This document shows, piece by piece, positions 7,512-16,563 of a stretch of DNA of 64,000 nucleotides. Positions within the stretch are counted from its first letter, which is position 1. The number at the start of each line of letters is the position of its first letter. This DNA comes from Streptomyces durmitorensis (GTDB lineage: Bacteria; Actinomycetota; Actinomycetes; Streptomycetales; Streptomycetaceae): contig NZ_CP097289.1 of NCBI RefSeq assembly GCF_023498005.1, positions 4,898,001-4,962,000 of the forward strand. Direction: 5' to 3'. Under the pieces are notes generated by a model. The model was not told where the DNA came from. It made no database searches and saw nothing but the letters and a program-made list of their open reading frames with translations. The position numbers were made by a program, and so were the translations under genes.

Positions 7512-8543
7512 GTGACTGTGATCGCGACCGAAAGCCTGAGCAAGCGGTTCCCGAGGGTGACCGCGCTTGACCGGCTCTCCATGGATATCGGGCCCGGTGT
7601 AACCGGACTCGTCGGAGCCAATGGAGCCGGCAAGTCCACACTGATCAAGATCCTGCTGGGTCTGTCCCCCGCCACGGAGGGCACCGCCGCTGTGCTCGGC
7701 CTCGACGTCGCCACCAGTGGCGGCCAGATCCGTGAGCGCGTCGGCTATATGCCCGAGCACGACTGCCTGCCGCCCGATGTGTCGGCCACCGAATTCGTCG
7801 TCCACATGGCGCGCATGTCGGGACTGCCGCCCACGGCGGCCCGCGAGCGCACCGCGGACACCCTGCGGCACGTCGGTCTCTACGAGGAGCGCTATCGCCC
7901 CATCGGGGGTTATTCGACGGGGATGAAGCAGCGCGTGAAGCTCGCGCAGGCCCTCGTCCACGACCCCGACCTGGTCTTCCTGGACGAGCCGACCAACGGC
8001 CTCGACCCCGTGGGCCGTGACGAGATGCTGGGCCTCATCCGCCGCGTCCACACGGACTTCGGCATCTCCGTCCTGGTCACCTCGCACCTGCTCGGTGAGC
8101 TGGAGCGCACCTGCGACCACGTCGTCGTCATCGACGGCGGCAAGCTCCTGCGGTCCAGCTCCACCACCGACTTCACCCAGACCACCACGACGCTGGCCGT
8201 CGAGGTGACGGACACCGACGAACACCCCGACGGCACCAAGGTGTTCCGCGAGGCGCTGCAAGGCCGCGGGGTCGCCACCCACGAGGGAAGCGGCCTGCCC
8301 GGTGCCGGGCACACCGTGCTGCTCGAAGCGGTCGGCGACGAGACGTACGACCTGGTGCGCGATCTCGTCGCGGACCTCGGCCTCGGCCTGGTCCGGATGG
8401 AACAGCGCAGGCACCACATCGCAGAGGTCTTCCAGTCCGAGCAGGCAGAGCAGCCCGAGCCGTCCGGACAGCCTCAACCGTCCCAGCAGGCAAAGCAGTC
8501 CGACCAGGAAGCGCGGAAGGAGGCGGTCCGCCATGGCGGTTGA
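7512..8543 (+). CDS. ABC transporter ATP-binding protein
   Basis: 343 residues from a GTG at 7512; a second GTG at 7518 is equally possible and neither has a clear ribosome-binding site. Walker A is GANGAGKST (35-43), the signature is YSTGMKQRVKLAQAL, and Walker B is LVFLDEPTNGLDP, so the ATPase core is complete. The C-terminal extension ends in a Gln/Ser/Pro-rich tail (about 30 residues) of low complexity. The next gene starts 11 bp before its stop, so it is the first gene of a coupled ATPase-permease-ATPase-permease operon. Substrate unknown; this exporter type is common in Streptomyces. Confidence 0.92.
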   Translation: MTVIATESLSKRFPRVTALDRLSMDIGPGVTGLVGANGAGKSTLIKILLGLSPATEGTAAVLGLDVATSGGQIRERVGYMPEHDCLPPDVSATEFVVHMARMSGLPPTAARERTADTLRHVGLYEERYRPIGGYSTGMKQRVKLAQALVHDPDLVFLDEPTNGLDPVGRDEMLGLIRRVHTDFGISVLVTSHLLGELERTCDHVVVIDGGKLLRSSSTTDFTQTTTTLAVEVTDTDEHPDGTKVFREALQGRGVATHEGSGLPGAGHTVLLEAVGDETYDLVRDLVADLGLGLVRMEQRRHHIAEVFQSEQAEQPEPSGQPQPSQQAKQSDQEARKEAVRHGG

Positions 8544-9438
8544 GCAGCCCCCGGCACACGCCGGCGAACAGACCCAGATCCACAACATCGGCTATCGCAA
8601 GTACGACGGAGCTCGCCTGGGCCGCGCCTATGCCCGCCGCTCGCTCTTCTCCCAGAGCCTGCGCGGGGCGTACGGCCTCGGCCGCTCGGCCAAGTCCAAG
8701 GTCCTTCCCATGATCCTCTTCGCGGTGATGTGCGTCCCCGCCGCGATCATGGTGGCGGTCGCCGTGACCACGAAGGCGAACGACCTCCCCCTCGACTACA
8801 CCCGCTACGCGATCGTGCTGCAGGCAGTGATCAGTCTCTATCTGGCCGCCCAGGCCCCCCAGACGGTCTCCCGCGACCTGCGCTTCAAGACCGTTCCCCT
8901 CTATTTCTCCCGCCCCATCGAGCACAGCGACTACGTACGCGCCAAGTTCGCGGCGATGGCCTCCGCCCTCTTCGTCCTCACGGCCGCACCGCTGCTCGTC
9001 CTCTACGTAGGCGCACTGCTCGCCAAGCTCGACTTCGCGGACCAGACGAAGGGCTTCGCCCAGGGGCTCGTCTCCGTGGCGCTGCTCTCGCTCCTCTTCT
9101 CCGGCATCGCGCTCGTCGTCTCGGCGATCACACCCCGCCGCGGCTTCGGGATCGCCGCCGTCATCGCCGTACTGACCATCAGCTACGGAGCGGTGTCCAC
9201 GGTCCAGGCCATCGCCTACGAACAGGGCAGCACCGACGCCATCGCCTGGCTCGGCCTCTTCTCGCCGATCACGCTCATCGACGGCGTACAGACCGCCTTC
9301 CTCGGCGCGACCTCCGCCTTCCCCGGAGGGGAAGGCCCCTCGTCCGGCACGGGCGTGGTCTACGTGATCGTCGTCCTCGCCCTCATCGCGGGCTGCTACG
9401 GCGCACTGCTGCGCCGCTACCGAAAGGTCGGGCTGTGA
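8533..9438 (+). CDS. ABC transporter permease
   Basis: 301 residues from the ATG at 8533, overlapping the ATPase gene. After a soluble N-terminal region (IHNIGYRKYDG, typical of ABC-2-like permeases) there are about six hydrophobic segments, including LPMILFAVMCVPAAIMVAVAV, ALFVLTAAPLLVLYVGALL, GIAAVIAVLTISYG and a last segment VVYVIVVLALIAGCYGALL close to the C terminus. It would pair with the upstream ATPase. Its stop overlaps the next ATPase start as GTGA. Confidence 0.9.
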   Translation: MAVEQPPAHAGEQTQIHNIGYRKYDGARLGRAYARRSLFSQSLRGAYGLGRSAKSKVLPMILFAVMCVPAAIMVAVAVTTKANDLPLDYTRYAIVLQAVISLYLAAQAPQTVSRDLRFKTVPLYFSRPIEHSDYVRAKFAAMASALFVLTAAPLLVLYVGALLAKLDFADQTKGFAQGLVSVALLSLLFSGIALVVSAITPRRGFGIAAVIAVLTISYGAVSTVQAIAYEQGSTDAIAWLGLFSPITLIDGVQTAFLGATSAFPGGEGPSSGTGVVYVIVVLALIAGCYGALLRRYRKVGL

Positions 9439-10346
9439 GCACCATCAACATCGACCACACCTCCCGCTGGTTCGGCAACGTGGTGGCGGTCAACGACATC
9501 ACGATGAACGTCGGTCCCGGCGTGACCGGCCTCCTCGGCCCGAACGGCGCGGGAAAGTCCACCCTCATCAACATGATGGGCGGCTTCCTCGCCCCCTCCA
9601 CCGGCAGCGTCACCCTCGACGCCAAGCCGATCTGGCGCAACGAACAGATCTACAAGGACATCGGCATCGTCCCCGAGCGCGAGGCGATGTACGACTTCCT
9701 CACCGGTCGCGAATTCGTCGTCGCCAACGCCGAGTTGCACGGCCTGGACGAGCGGGCCGCGCACAAGGCCCTCGCCACGGTAGAGATGGAGTACGCGCAG
9801 GACCGCAAGATCTCGACGTACAGCAAGGGCATGCGCCAGCGCGTGAAGATGGCGTCCGCCCTCGTGCACGAACCGTCCGTGCTCCTGCTCGACGAGCCGT
9901 TCAACGGCATGGACCCCCGCCAGCGCATGCAGCTCATGGACCTGCTGCGGCGCATGGGGGACGAGGGCCGCACGGTCCTTTTCTCCTCGCACATCCTCGA
10001 AGAGGTCGAGCAACTGGCCTCGCACATCGAGGTGATCGTGGCCGGCCGGCACGCGGCCAGCGGCGACTTCCGCAAGATCCGCCGCCTGATGACCGACCGC
10101 CCGCACCGCTACCTCGTGCGTTCCAGCGACGACCGCGCCCTGGCCGCCGCCCTGATCGCAGACCCGTCGACGGCAGGAATCGAAGTCGACCTCAAGGAAG
10201 GCGCCCTGCGCATCCAAGCCATCGACTTCGGGCGCTTCACCGCCCTGTTGCCACGCATCGCCCGCGATCACGACATCCGGCTCCTGACGGTCTCGCCCTC
10301 GGACGAGTCCCTCGAGTCGGTCTTCTCCTATCTCGTCGCGGCCTGA
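9435..10346 (+). CDS. ABC transporter ATP-binding protein (second)
   Basis: 303 residues with Walker A GPNGAGKST (35-43), signature YSKGMRQRVKMASAL and Walker B VLLLDEPFNGMDP. The C-terminal third is a soluble domain seen in ABC-2 exporter ATPases. It is clearly related to the ATPase at 7512, sharing the unusual NVGPGVTGLLG/DIGPGVTGLVG lead-in, which points to duplication of an ATPase-permease pair. The start is set by the GTGA overlap with the preceding permease. Confidence 0.93.
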   Translation: MSTINIDHTSRWFGNVVAVNDITMNVGPGVTGLLGPNGAGKSTLINMMGGFLAPSTGSVTLDAKPIWRNEQIYKDIGIVPEREAMYDFLTGREFVVANAELHGLDERAAHKALATVEMEYAQDRKISTYSKGMRQRVKMASALVHEPSVLLLDEPFNGMDPRQRMQLMDLLRRMGDEGRTVLFSSHILEEVEQLASHIEVIVAGRHAASGDFRKIRRLMTDRPHRYLVRSSDDRALAAALIADPSTAGIEVDLKEGALRIQAIDFGRFTALLPRIARDHDIRLLTVSPSDESLESVFSYLVAA

Positions 10347-10357
10347 AGGGAGCCATC

Positions 10358-11077
10358 GTGTACGACCCCACTGTCGCCCGGCTCACCTACCGGGCCCTGC
10401 TCGGCCGCCGCCGGGCTCTGATCCTCTTCGCCCTGCCTGTCCTGCTGATCGTCATCTCCGCCGCGGTCCGCGGATTCAGCGGCGCCGACGACCAGGTCGC
10501 CTCCGACCTCCTCGGCGGCTTCGCGCTCGCCACGATGGTGCCGATCATCGGCGTCATCGCGGGCACCGGAGCCATCGGCCCCGAGATCGACGACGGCTCC
10601 GTCGTCTATCTCCTCTCCAAGCCGGTCAAGCGCCCCACGATCATCCTCACCAAGCTCATCGTCGCCATCGCCGTGACCATGGCCTTCTCGGCGATCCCGA
10701 CCTTCATCGCGGGCATGATCCTGAACGGCAACGGCCAGCAGATCGCGGTGGCCTACACCATCGCCGCCCTGGTCGCCTCGATCGCGTACGCGGCCCTCTT
10801 CCTGCTCCTGGGCACGATCACCCGGCACGCGGTGGTCTTCGGACTCGTCTACGCCCTCGTGTGGGAGGCGCTCTTCGGATCGCTGGTCGCCGGGGCACGC
10901 ACGCTCAGCGTCCAGCAGTGGTCGCTCGCCGTCGCCCAGAAGACCGCGGGCGGCGACCTGGTCACCTCGGACGTCGGCCTCCCGGTCGCCACGGTGCTCC
11001 TGGTCGGCGTCACGGTCCTCGCCACGTGGTATGCCGGGCAGAAGCTGCGGTCGCTGACGCTGGCCGGGGAGGAGTGA
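10358..11077 (+). CDS. ABC transporter permease (second)
   Basis: 239 residues from a GTG preceded by AAGGGAG. Six membrane segments are visible: ALILFALPVLLIVISAAV, GFALATMVPIIGVIAGTGA, LIVAIAVTMAFSAIPTFIAG, YTIAALVASIAYAALFLLL, AVVFGLVYALVWEALFGSL and LPVATVLLVGVTVLATWYAG. EIDDGSVVYLLSKPVKR between segments 2 and 3 is characteristic of ABC-2 permeases. It closes the operon; a strong hairpin lies about 245 bp downstream. Confidence 0.9.
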   Translation: MYDPTVARLTYRALLGRRRALILFALPVLLIVISAAVRGFSGADDQVASDLLGGFALATMVPIIGVIAGTGAIGPEIDDGSVVYLLSKPVKRPTIILTKLIVAIAVTMAFSAIPTFIAGMILNGNGQQIAVAYTIAALVASIAYAALFLLLGTITRHAVVFGLVYALVWEALFGSLVAGARTLSVQQWSLAVAQKTAGGDLVTSDVGLPVATVLLVGVTVLATWYAGQKLRSLTLAGEE

Positions 11078-11169
11078 TTAATTCAGTGGCGGGCAATTCG
11101 AGGCGCGGGCACAGTAGTTGTGTCACCGCGCCACGAGCCTGGCGCCCGCTTACCGGGAGAGGAGCCGAC

Positions 11170-11229
11170 GTGTCCATCACCAGTCCGTCGAGTTCCCGGC
11201 AGGGCAGCCCGCGGCAGGCTCCGGAGTAG
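11170..11229 (+). CDS. possible 19-aa small protein
   Basis: A GTG at 11170 preceded by GAGAGGAG at good spacing opens a 19-codon frame rich in Ser, Pro and Gln (starts VSITSPSSS), ending TAG. It lies in the 342-bp gap between the ABC operon and the convergent HAD gene. The ribosome-binding site is better than that of many larger genes here, but composition alone cannot show coding. Apart from this frame, the downstream hairpin and a 23-bp-period repeat, I see nothing else in the gap. Confidence 0.28.
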   Translation: MSITSPSSSRQGSPRQAPE

Positions 11230-11320
11230 TTACTCACTCCGTAGAGCCCCGCCACGGGGGAGTTGCCCGGGGCGGCCGCTTCGAGCGCGCACTTCGCTGC
11301 GCGGGCCGCCCACCCAACGT

Positions 11321-11367
11321 CGCACTGGAGCCGGGCACCGAATCTCTCGGTGCCCGGCTCCAGTGCG
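11321..11367. terminator. bidirectional hairpin between ABC operon and serS-HAD operon
   Basis: A perfect 21-bp inverted repeat (arms 11321-11341 and 11347-11367) with a 5-nt loop. It lies between two convergent operons and lacks a long T-run, as is usual in Streptomyces. Confidence 0.85.
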
Positions 11368-11375
11368 TTGGCTAT

Positions 11376-11416
11376 GTCAGTGTGGTGGCCACGCCACGGT
11401 CAGTGTGGTGGCCACG
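11376..11416. repeat. 18-bp direct repeat, 23-bp period, beside the HAD stop codon
   Basis: GTCAGTGTGGTGGCCACG occurs exactly twice, at 11376-11393 and 11399-11416, just downstream of the HAD gene stop (11420). Each copy contains the GTGGCCAC palindrome. Confidence 0.9.
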
Positions 11417-11419
11417 TCC

Positions 11420-12244
11420 TCAGGCCAGGAACCGCTCGAGCACCGCCGCGATGCCGTCGTCCTCGTTCGACGTCGTCACCTCGTCCGCCACCGTCTTGAG
11501 TTCCTCGTGGGCGTTGGCCATCGCCACGCCATGTGCCGCCCAGCCGAACATCGGGATGTCGTTGGGCATGTCCCCGAAGGCGATCGTGTCCGCGGCCTTC
11601 GCGCCCAGGCGGCGCGCCGCGAGCGAAAGCCCCGTCGCCTTGGAGAGGCCGAGGGGAAGCAGTTCGACGATGCCCTCGCCGGCCATCGTCACGCCGACCA
11701 GACCACCCGCCACCTGACGCGCCACCGAGGCCAGCTCGTCGTCGCTCAGGCCCGGGTGCTGGACGTACACCTTGTTCAGCGGAGCCGACCACAGCTCGGC
11801 GACATCGGTGAACGGGACGGCGGGCAGCGGGCCGTCCTGGACCGCGTACCCAGGACCCACGATCACCTCGCCGTCGAGACCGTCACGGCTCGCGGCCAGC
11901 GCCAGCGGGCCGATCTCCGCCTCTATCTTGGCCAGGGCGAGGCCCGCCAGCTGCCGGTCGAGCGTGACCGACGTGAGCAGCCGGTGCTCGCCCGCGTGGT
12001 AGACCTGCGCGCCCTGCCCGCACACCGCCAGGCCGTCATAGCCCAGGTCGTCGAGGATGTGCCGGGTCCACGGCACGGCACGGCCGGTGACGATGATGTG
12101 CGCGGCGCCCGTCGCGGTGGCCGCGGTGAGCGCGTCGCGCGTGCGCGCCGAGACCGTGTCGTCGGAGCGCAGGAGCGTTCCGTCGAGGTCGGTCGCGACG
12201 AGCTTGTACGGGAAGGACGGCGTGGCGGGAGCAGGGTGGCTCAC
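11420..12244 (-). CDS. HAD-superfamily (Cof-type) hydrolase
   Basis: 274 residues from a GTG that overlaps the serS stop by 4 bp (GTGA), so it is translationally coupled to serS. Motif I is [11 protein letters not shown], motif II VTGR, motif III includes a Lys (LGLSKATGL) and motif IV is [11 protein letters not shown], a complete HAD catalytic set. The C2-type cap domain lies between II and III. Cof-type family members act on phosphosugars, FMN or nucleotides; the link to serS may be only positional. Confidence 0.9.
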   Translation of the reverse strand: MSHPAPATPSFPYKLVATDLDGTLLRSDDTVSARTRDALTAATATGAAHIIVTGRAVPWTRHILDDLGYDGLAVCGQGAQVYHAGEHRLLTSVTLDRQLAGLALAKIEAEIGPLALAASRDGLDGEVIVGPGYAVQDGPLPAVPFTDVAELWSAPLNKVYVQHPGLSDDELASVARQVAGGLVGVTMAGEGIVELLPLGLSKATGLSLAARRLGAKAADTIAFGDMPNDIPMFGWAAHGVAMANAHEELKTVADEVTTSNEDDGIAAVLERFLA

Positions 12245-13530
12245 TTGTTGATGGGCTCCAAGATCTCTCGTCCCCCCAGGTACGGACGCAGCACCTCGGG
12301 CACCCACACGGAGCCGTCGGCCTGCTGGTGGTTCTCCAGGAGGGCGACGATCGTGCGCGGGACGGCGCAGAGCGTGCCGTTCAGCGTGGCGAGCGGCTGC
12401 GTCACCTTCTTGCCGTCGCTCTCGTCGCGCATCCGGATCGACAGGCGGCGCGACTGGAAGCTGTCGCAGTTCGACGCGGAGGTCAGCTCGCGGTACTTGC
12501 CCTGCGTCGGGATCCACGCCTCGCAGTCGAACTTCCGCGAAGCCGACGAGCCCAGGTCGCCCGTGGCCACGTCGATCACCTGGAACGGCAGACCGAGGCC
12601 GGTCAGCCACTGCTTCTCCCACTCCAGGAGCCGCTGGTGCTCGTTCTCCGCGTCCGCCGGGTCGACGTACGAGAACATCTCGACCTTGTCGAACTGGTGC
12701 ACGCGGAAGATGCCGCGAGTGTCCTTGCCGTACGTGCCGGCCTCACGGCGGAAGCAGGGCGAGAAGCCCGCGTACCGCAGGGGCAGCTTGTCGGCGTCGA
12801 TGATCTCGTCCATGTGGTAACCGGCGAGCGCGACCTCGGAGGTGCCGACCAGGTAGTAGTCGTCCTTCTCCAGGTGGTAGACGTTCTCGGCGGCCTGGCC
12901 GAGGAAGCCCGTGCCCTCCATGGCGCGCGGGCGGACCAGGGCGGGCGTCAGCATCGGGATGAACCCGGCCTCCGTCGCCTGCGCGATCGCCGCGTTCACC
13001 AGGGCCAGCTCGAGCAGTGCGCCGACACCCGTGAGGTAGTAGAAGCGCGATCCGGAGACCTTCGCGCCGCGCTCGACGTCGATGGCGCCGAGCATCTCGC
13101 CGAGCTCCAGGTGGTCCTTGGGCTCGAAGCCCTCGGCCGCGAAGTCGCGCGGGGTGCCGATCGTGTCGAGGACGACGAAGTCCTCCTCGCCGCCGACCGG
13201 GACGTCCGGGTGCACGAGGTTGCCCAGCTGGCCGAGGAGGCGCTTGGTCTCCTCATCCGCCTCGTCCTGGGCGGCGTTGGCCGCCTTGACGGCGGCGGAG
13301 AGCTCGCCGGCCTTCTTCAGGAGCTCGGCCTTCTCGTCACCCGAGGCCTTGGGGATGAGCTTGCCGAGCGCCTTCTGCTCGGAACGGAGCTCGTCGAAGC
13401 GGAGCCCGGACGACCTGCGCCGCTCGTCGGCGGAGAGCAGGAGGTCGACGAGCGCGACGTCCTCTCCACGGGCGCGCTGGGAGGCGCGAACACGGTCGGG
13501 GTCCTCACGGAGCAGGCGAAGGTCAATCAC
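12241..13530 (-). CDS. serS: seryl-tRNA synthetase
   Basis: 429 residues, the normal length for a bacterial class II SerRS. It starts with [10 protein letters not shown], typical of SerRS, followed by the long two-helix coiled coil (about residues 30-105) that recognises the tRNA-Ser variable arm. The class II motif 2 region reads [21 protein letters not shown] and motif 3 [20 protein letters not shown], with the ATP and seryl-adenylate residues present. The GTG start follows a GGTGGG ribosome site. It is first in a two-gene operon with the HAD protein. The 618-bp region upstream carries a cluster of DnaA-box-like sites. Confidence 0.98.
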   Translation of the reverse strand: MIDLRLLREDPDRVRASQRARGEDVALVDLLLSADERRRSSGLRFDELRSEQKALGKLIPKASGDEKAELLKKAGELSAAVKAANAAQDEADEETKRLLGQLGNLVHPDVPVGGEEDFVVLDTIGTPRDFAAEGFEPKDHLELGEMLGAIDVERGAKVSGSRFYYLTGVGALLELALVNAAIAQATEAGFIPMLTPALVRPRAMEGTGFLGQAAENVYHLEKDDYYLVGTSEVALAGYHMDEIIDADKLPLRYAGFSPCFRREAGTYGKDTRGIFRVHQFDKVEMFSYVDPADAENEHQRLLEWEKQWLTGLGLPFQVIDVATGDLGSSASRKFDCEAWIPTQGKYRELTSASNCDSFQSRRLSIRMRDESDGKKVTQPLATLNGTLCAVPRTIVALLENHQQADGSVWVPEVLRPYLGGREILEPINK

Positions 13531-13814
13531 CCCACCAGGCTACCGTCGAGCGGTTCCGGCTCACGACTCGATATTCCACTCTGGGGCGTTATGGTCGATT
13601 TGCCGGAATGGGAATTCCCGAAAGCGGCGCGACGGAATTGAGCCACCGGGCAGTCATCGGGCAGCCGTCACGCAGTCGCCGAGTACTGGCCACCGGCCGT
13701 TCCGGACCCGCAGGTTCCGGGTCAATGAAAAGGGTCCCATTCCCCGAAATGGGGCAGAGGGGACGTGCCCCCTTGACCCGATCCCCTTGTGAGGAGCGGG
13801 ACTTGAGGCCCCGG

Positions 13815-14125
13815 TTGTCCACAGGAATATCCCCTTCGGAAAAGTTATCCACAGGCTGTGCGAAAGATCTGTGGATGCCGGAAGAGATCGTTCCGAAAGC
13901 CGCATGCGCGACGAAGGATTCCCGTCCCAAACCACCCTCACACCCACTTTCGAGTGGAAATGGTTCGCTCCAAAGAGTTGATCAATGGAAAAGAGTGGAC
14001 GAGGGGTGACGTGCGCGACTGTGGACGGACTTGTGGGTTGTAGGCCGATTTGTCGACCATGTCGTGCTTCGTTGTCGACTTGTCCCCAGGTCGAGAAGCG
14101 TGCCTGTGGATAACTTTGTGGACAA
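13815..14125. promoter_or_regulatory. DnaA-box cluster between serS and pheA
   Basis: The 618-bp gap 13531-14148 has no convincing gene. It contains four exact TTRTCCACA matches: TTGTCCACA at 13815-13823 and TTATCCACA at 13845-13853 on the plus strand, and inverted TGTGGATAA at 14105-14113 and TGTGGACAA at 14117-14125. Degenerate copies lie between (13870-13878, 14020-14028, 14080-14088, and TTGTCGACN at 14050 and 14072). The region is AT-richer than its surroundings. A high-affinity DnaA-box cluster near oriC called D78 is known in S. coelicolor; I infer this may be its counterpart. Smaller marks in the gap are a GGGAATTCCC palindrome (13610-13619) and a CCCATT/AATGGG hairpin near 13736. Confidence 0.72.
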
Positions 14126-14148
14126 CGTAAATCAGCAGGTAAGACTGC

Positions 14149-15084
14149 TCAGAACCGGCCGTCCTGGCACTGCGTCAGCCAGTCCGACGCCGCAAGGAAC
14201 TCGCCATCGGTCGTCCCCGGCCGCAGCGGACGGACGTCATCGGTCGTCACCCCGGCCCGCGGGTACGACCCGAGGAAGCGCACCTGCGGGCAGATCCGCT
14301 TGAGGCCCATCAACGCCTCGCCCACGCGGCGGTCCGTGATGTGCCCCTCGGCGTCCACCGAGAAGCAGTAATTGCCGATGCGCTGGCCAGTGGGGCGCGA
14401 TTCGATCCGCATCAGGTTGACCCCACGCACCGCGAATTCCTGGAGCAGTTCGAGCAGGGCGCCCGGGTGGTCGTCGCCGAGCCAGATGACCACGGACGTC
14501 TTGTCCGCGCCGGTCGGTGCCGCGGGTCGGGCCGGGCGGCCGACCAGGACGAAGCGGGTCTCGGCGGTCGCCGCGTCGTGGATCTCGCTGACCAGGGGCT
14601 CAAGGCCGTACGTCGCCGCCGCGAACTCGCCCGCGAAGGCCGCGTCGAAGCGTCCCTCCTGGACGAGGCGCGCGCCGTCCGCGTTCGAGGCCGCCGACTC
14701 CCACAGGGCGTCCGGGAGGTTCGCGGCGAGCCAGTTGCGGACCTGGGGCTGGGCCACGGGGTGGCCGGTCACCGTCTTGATGTCCTTGAGCTGGGTGCCG
14801 GGCCGCACGAGCAGCGCGAAGGCGATCGGCAGGACGACCTCGCGGTAGATCATCAAGGGCTCGCCCTTGGCGAGCTCGTCGACGGTGGTCGTCACGCCGC
14901 CCTCGACCGAGTTCTCGATCGGCACGAGTGCCGCGGCCGCGTCGCCGTTACGGACCGCGTCCAGCGCCGCCGGCACGGACACCATCGGGACGAGCTCCCT
15001 GGTGGCCGCTTCCGGGAGCGTACGGAGGGCGGCTTCGGTGAAGGTGCCCTCGGGGCCGAGATAGGTGTAGCGCATCGCCGACAT
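14149..15084 (-). CDS. pheA: prephenate dehydratase
   Basis: 311 residues, monofunctional (no chorismate mutase domain). The catalytic domain starts YTYLGPEGTFTEAAL and has the conserved ENSVEGGV and, near residue 175, the catalytic TRF triad in AETRFVLVG. Residues from about 195 form an ACT regulatory domain with the ESRP motif (MRIESRPTG), which in this family binds phenylalanine for feedback inhibition. It converts prephenate to phenylpyruvate in phenylalanine biosynthesis. The end lies 24 bp from the outermost DnaA box of the serS/pheA gap. Confidence 0.97.
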   Translation of the reverse strand: MSAMRYTYLGPEGTFTEAALRTLPEAATRELVPMVSVPAALDAVRNGDAAAALVPIENSVEGGVTTTVDELAKGEPLMIYREVVLPIAFALLVRPGTQLKDIKTVTGHPVAQPQVRNWLAANLPDALWESAASNADGARLVQEGRFDAAFAGEFAAATYGLEPLVSEIHDAATAETRFVLVGRPARPAAPTGADKTSVVIWLGDDHPGALLELLQEFAVRGVNLMRIESRPTGQRIGNYCFSVDAEGHITDRRVGEALMGLKRICPQVRFLGSYPRAGVTTDDVRPLRPGTTDGEFLAASDWLTQCQDGRF

Positions 15085-15208
15085 ACCGTCACCCTAATGG
15101 CCCGTACGTGGCATGGCTCACGCGTCTCACGGAGCGGCACCCGCCCCACGTACGCGCATGTGGCACCAGGCCGCGCCCGCTCCCGCGCACCACCACGGGC
15201 GCCCGCCC

Positions 15209-15295
15209 CGCGCACGAAGGGGCGCTCGGCCCGCGCAGGAAAGCATGCTCGGCCCACGTACGAATGGGTGCTCGGCCCGCGTACCAAAGGGGCGC
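15209..15295. repeat. 23-bp tandem repeat (about 3.8 copies) between pheA and dtpA
   Basis: Units at 15209-15231, 15232-15254, 15255-15277 and a partial one from 15278 share the core CTCGGCC and a CGxGxAxGAA-like lead, with several substitutions. The array fills much of the 220-bp gap and stops 10 bp from the dtpA stop codon. Confidence 0.85.
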
Positions 15296-15304
15296 AAGCG
15301 CCTC

Positions 15305-16552
15305 CTACGCCTCCAGGAGCCGCTGTCCCACGTACTCGCCCTTCGCCGCACCGCCCGGCACCGCGAAGAGGCCGCTCGCCTCGTGCCGGATGAACTCCGA
15401 CAGCGCGTCCCCCCGGTCGAGCTTGCGCTGCACCGGCACGAAGCCGCGGAGCGGGTCGGCCTGCCAGCACACGAAGAGCAGGCCCGCGTCCGGCTCCCCG
15501 TCCTTGTCGAAGCCGTCGTGGTACGAGAACGGGCGGCGCAGCATCGCGGAGCCGCCGTTCTGGTCGGGCCGGGTGATGCGGGCATGGGCGTTGAGGGCGA
15601 TGACGTACTTGCCGTCCGCGTCCGCCTTCTCCAGCTTCGGCTCGGTGCTCTCCGTGCCGCCGGTCAGGGGTGAGCCGTCCGACTTGTGGCGCCCGATGAC
15701 CGCCTCCTGGTCCCCCAGGCCGAGCTTCTCCCAGTCGTCCAGGAGCATCCGGATGCGGCGTACGACGGCATAGGAGCCGCCCGCCATCCAGGAGGGGTTC
15801 CCCGTGGCGGGCACGTAGATCCGCCGGTCGAAGTCGTCCTCCGACGGCTTCGGGTTGTTCGTGCCGTCGATCTGGCCCATCAGGTTGCGGGTCGTCATGG
15901 GGTGCGCGGTCGCGCCGGGCGAGCGGTTGAAGCCGTTCATCTGCCAGCGCACCCGTGCTGCGTCCCCTGCCTCCTTCTGGAGGGCGCGCAGCGCGTGGAA
16001 GGCGACGAGCGGGTCGTTCGCGCCGATCTGCACCCACAGGTCGCCGTCGCTGCGCGCCTTGTCGAGACGGTCGGAGGAGAAGTCCGGCAGCGGGTCGAGC
16101 GCCGACGGGCGCTGCTTCTCCAGGCCGGTGCGCCCGAAGAAGCTGTGGCCGAAGCCGAAGGTGACGCTCAGGGACGACGGACCCGCGTCCCGGGCGACAT
16201 CCGTGTCCCCGCCCTCCGCGGCCTTGCCCGCCATCAGCCGCTCGGCCGTCGCCGACCAGCGGCGCAGCAGGGCCGCCGCCTCCTTGCGGCCCGCGCCCGC
16301 CGCGAGGTCGAAGGCCACCAGATGGCCGCGGGACTGGACGGGCGTGGTGATGCCCGGCTGATGTTTCCCGTGAAACATGACCGTGTCCGCGCCAAGGGAC
16401 GTCAGGGACGCCGCACGGGACGATGCCGCTCCCTCCGAGGCGTCCGATGGCGCCGCGGCGTACCCGGCCGCACCGCCCGCCGCGCCGAGCGCGAGACCGG
16501 TGGCGCCGGCGGTGCCGAGCAGCCGCCGCCTCGAAATCCCGTTGTCCGCCAT
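15305..16552 (-). CDS. dtpA: Tat-exported dye-decolorising (DyP/EfeB-type) peroxidase
   Basis: 415 residues. The N terminus has a twin-arginine signal (SRRRLLG at 7-13) and an Ala-rich hydrophobic core, so folded, haem-loaded protein would be exported. DyP hallmarks are the GQIDG (GxxDG) motif with the catalytic Asp and a late NAHARI segment carrying the proximal haem His. The gene is last in a cluster with a CopC-CopD fusion, ECuC and Sco. In S. lividans the equivalent peroxidase, DtpA, takes part in extracellular copper trafficking to the oxidase GlxA. The start ATG lies 11 bp after the copCD stop. Confidence 0.93.
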   Translation of the reverse strand: MADNGISRRRLLGTAGATGLALGAAGGAAGYAAAPSDASEGAASSRAASLTSLGADTVMFHGKHQPGITTPVQSRGHLVAFDLAAGAGRKEAAALLRRWSATAERLMAGKAAEGGDTDVARDAGPSSLSVTFGFGHSFFGRTGLEKQRPSALDPLPDFSSDRLDKARSDGDLWVQIGANDPLVAFHALRALQKEAGDAARVRWQMNGFNRSPGATAHPMTTRNLMGQIDGTNNPKPSEDDFDRRIYVPATGNPSWMAGGSYAVVRRIRMLLDDWEKLGLGDQEAVIGRHKSDGSPLTGGTESTEPKLEKADADGKYVIALNAHARITRPDQNGGSAMLRRPFSYHDGFDKDGEPDAGLLFVCWQADPLRGFVPVQRKLDRGDALSEFIRHEASGLFAVPGGAAKGEYVGQRLLEA

Positions 16553-16563
16553 GGTGGTTCCGT

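Noticed and set aside
7170..8588. Minus-strand open frame of about 470 codons opposite the first ABC ATPase
   Set aside because: The plus strand encodes complete Walker A, signature and Walker B motifs; the minus frame is its shadow.
13531..14148. T-box or other riboswitch upstream of serS
   Set aside because: No T-box bulge sequence, specifier loop or antiterminator is visible; the AT-rich marks are DnaA-box-like 9-mers instead.
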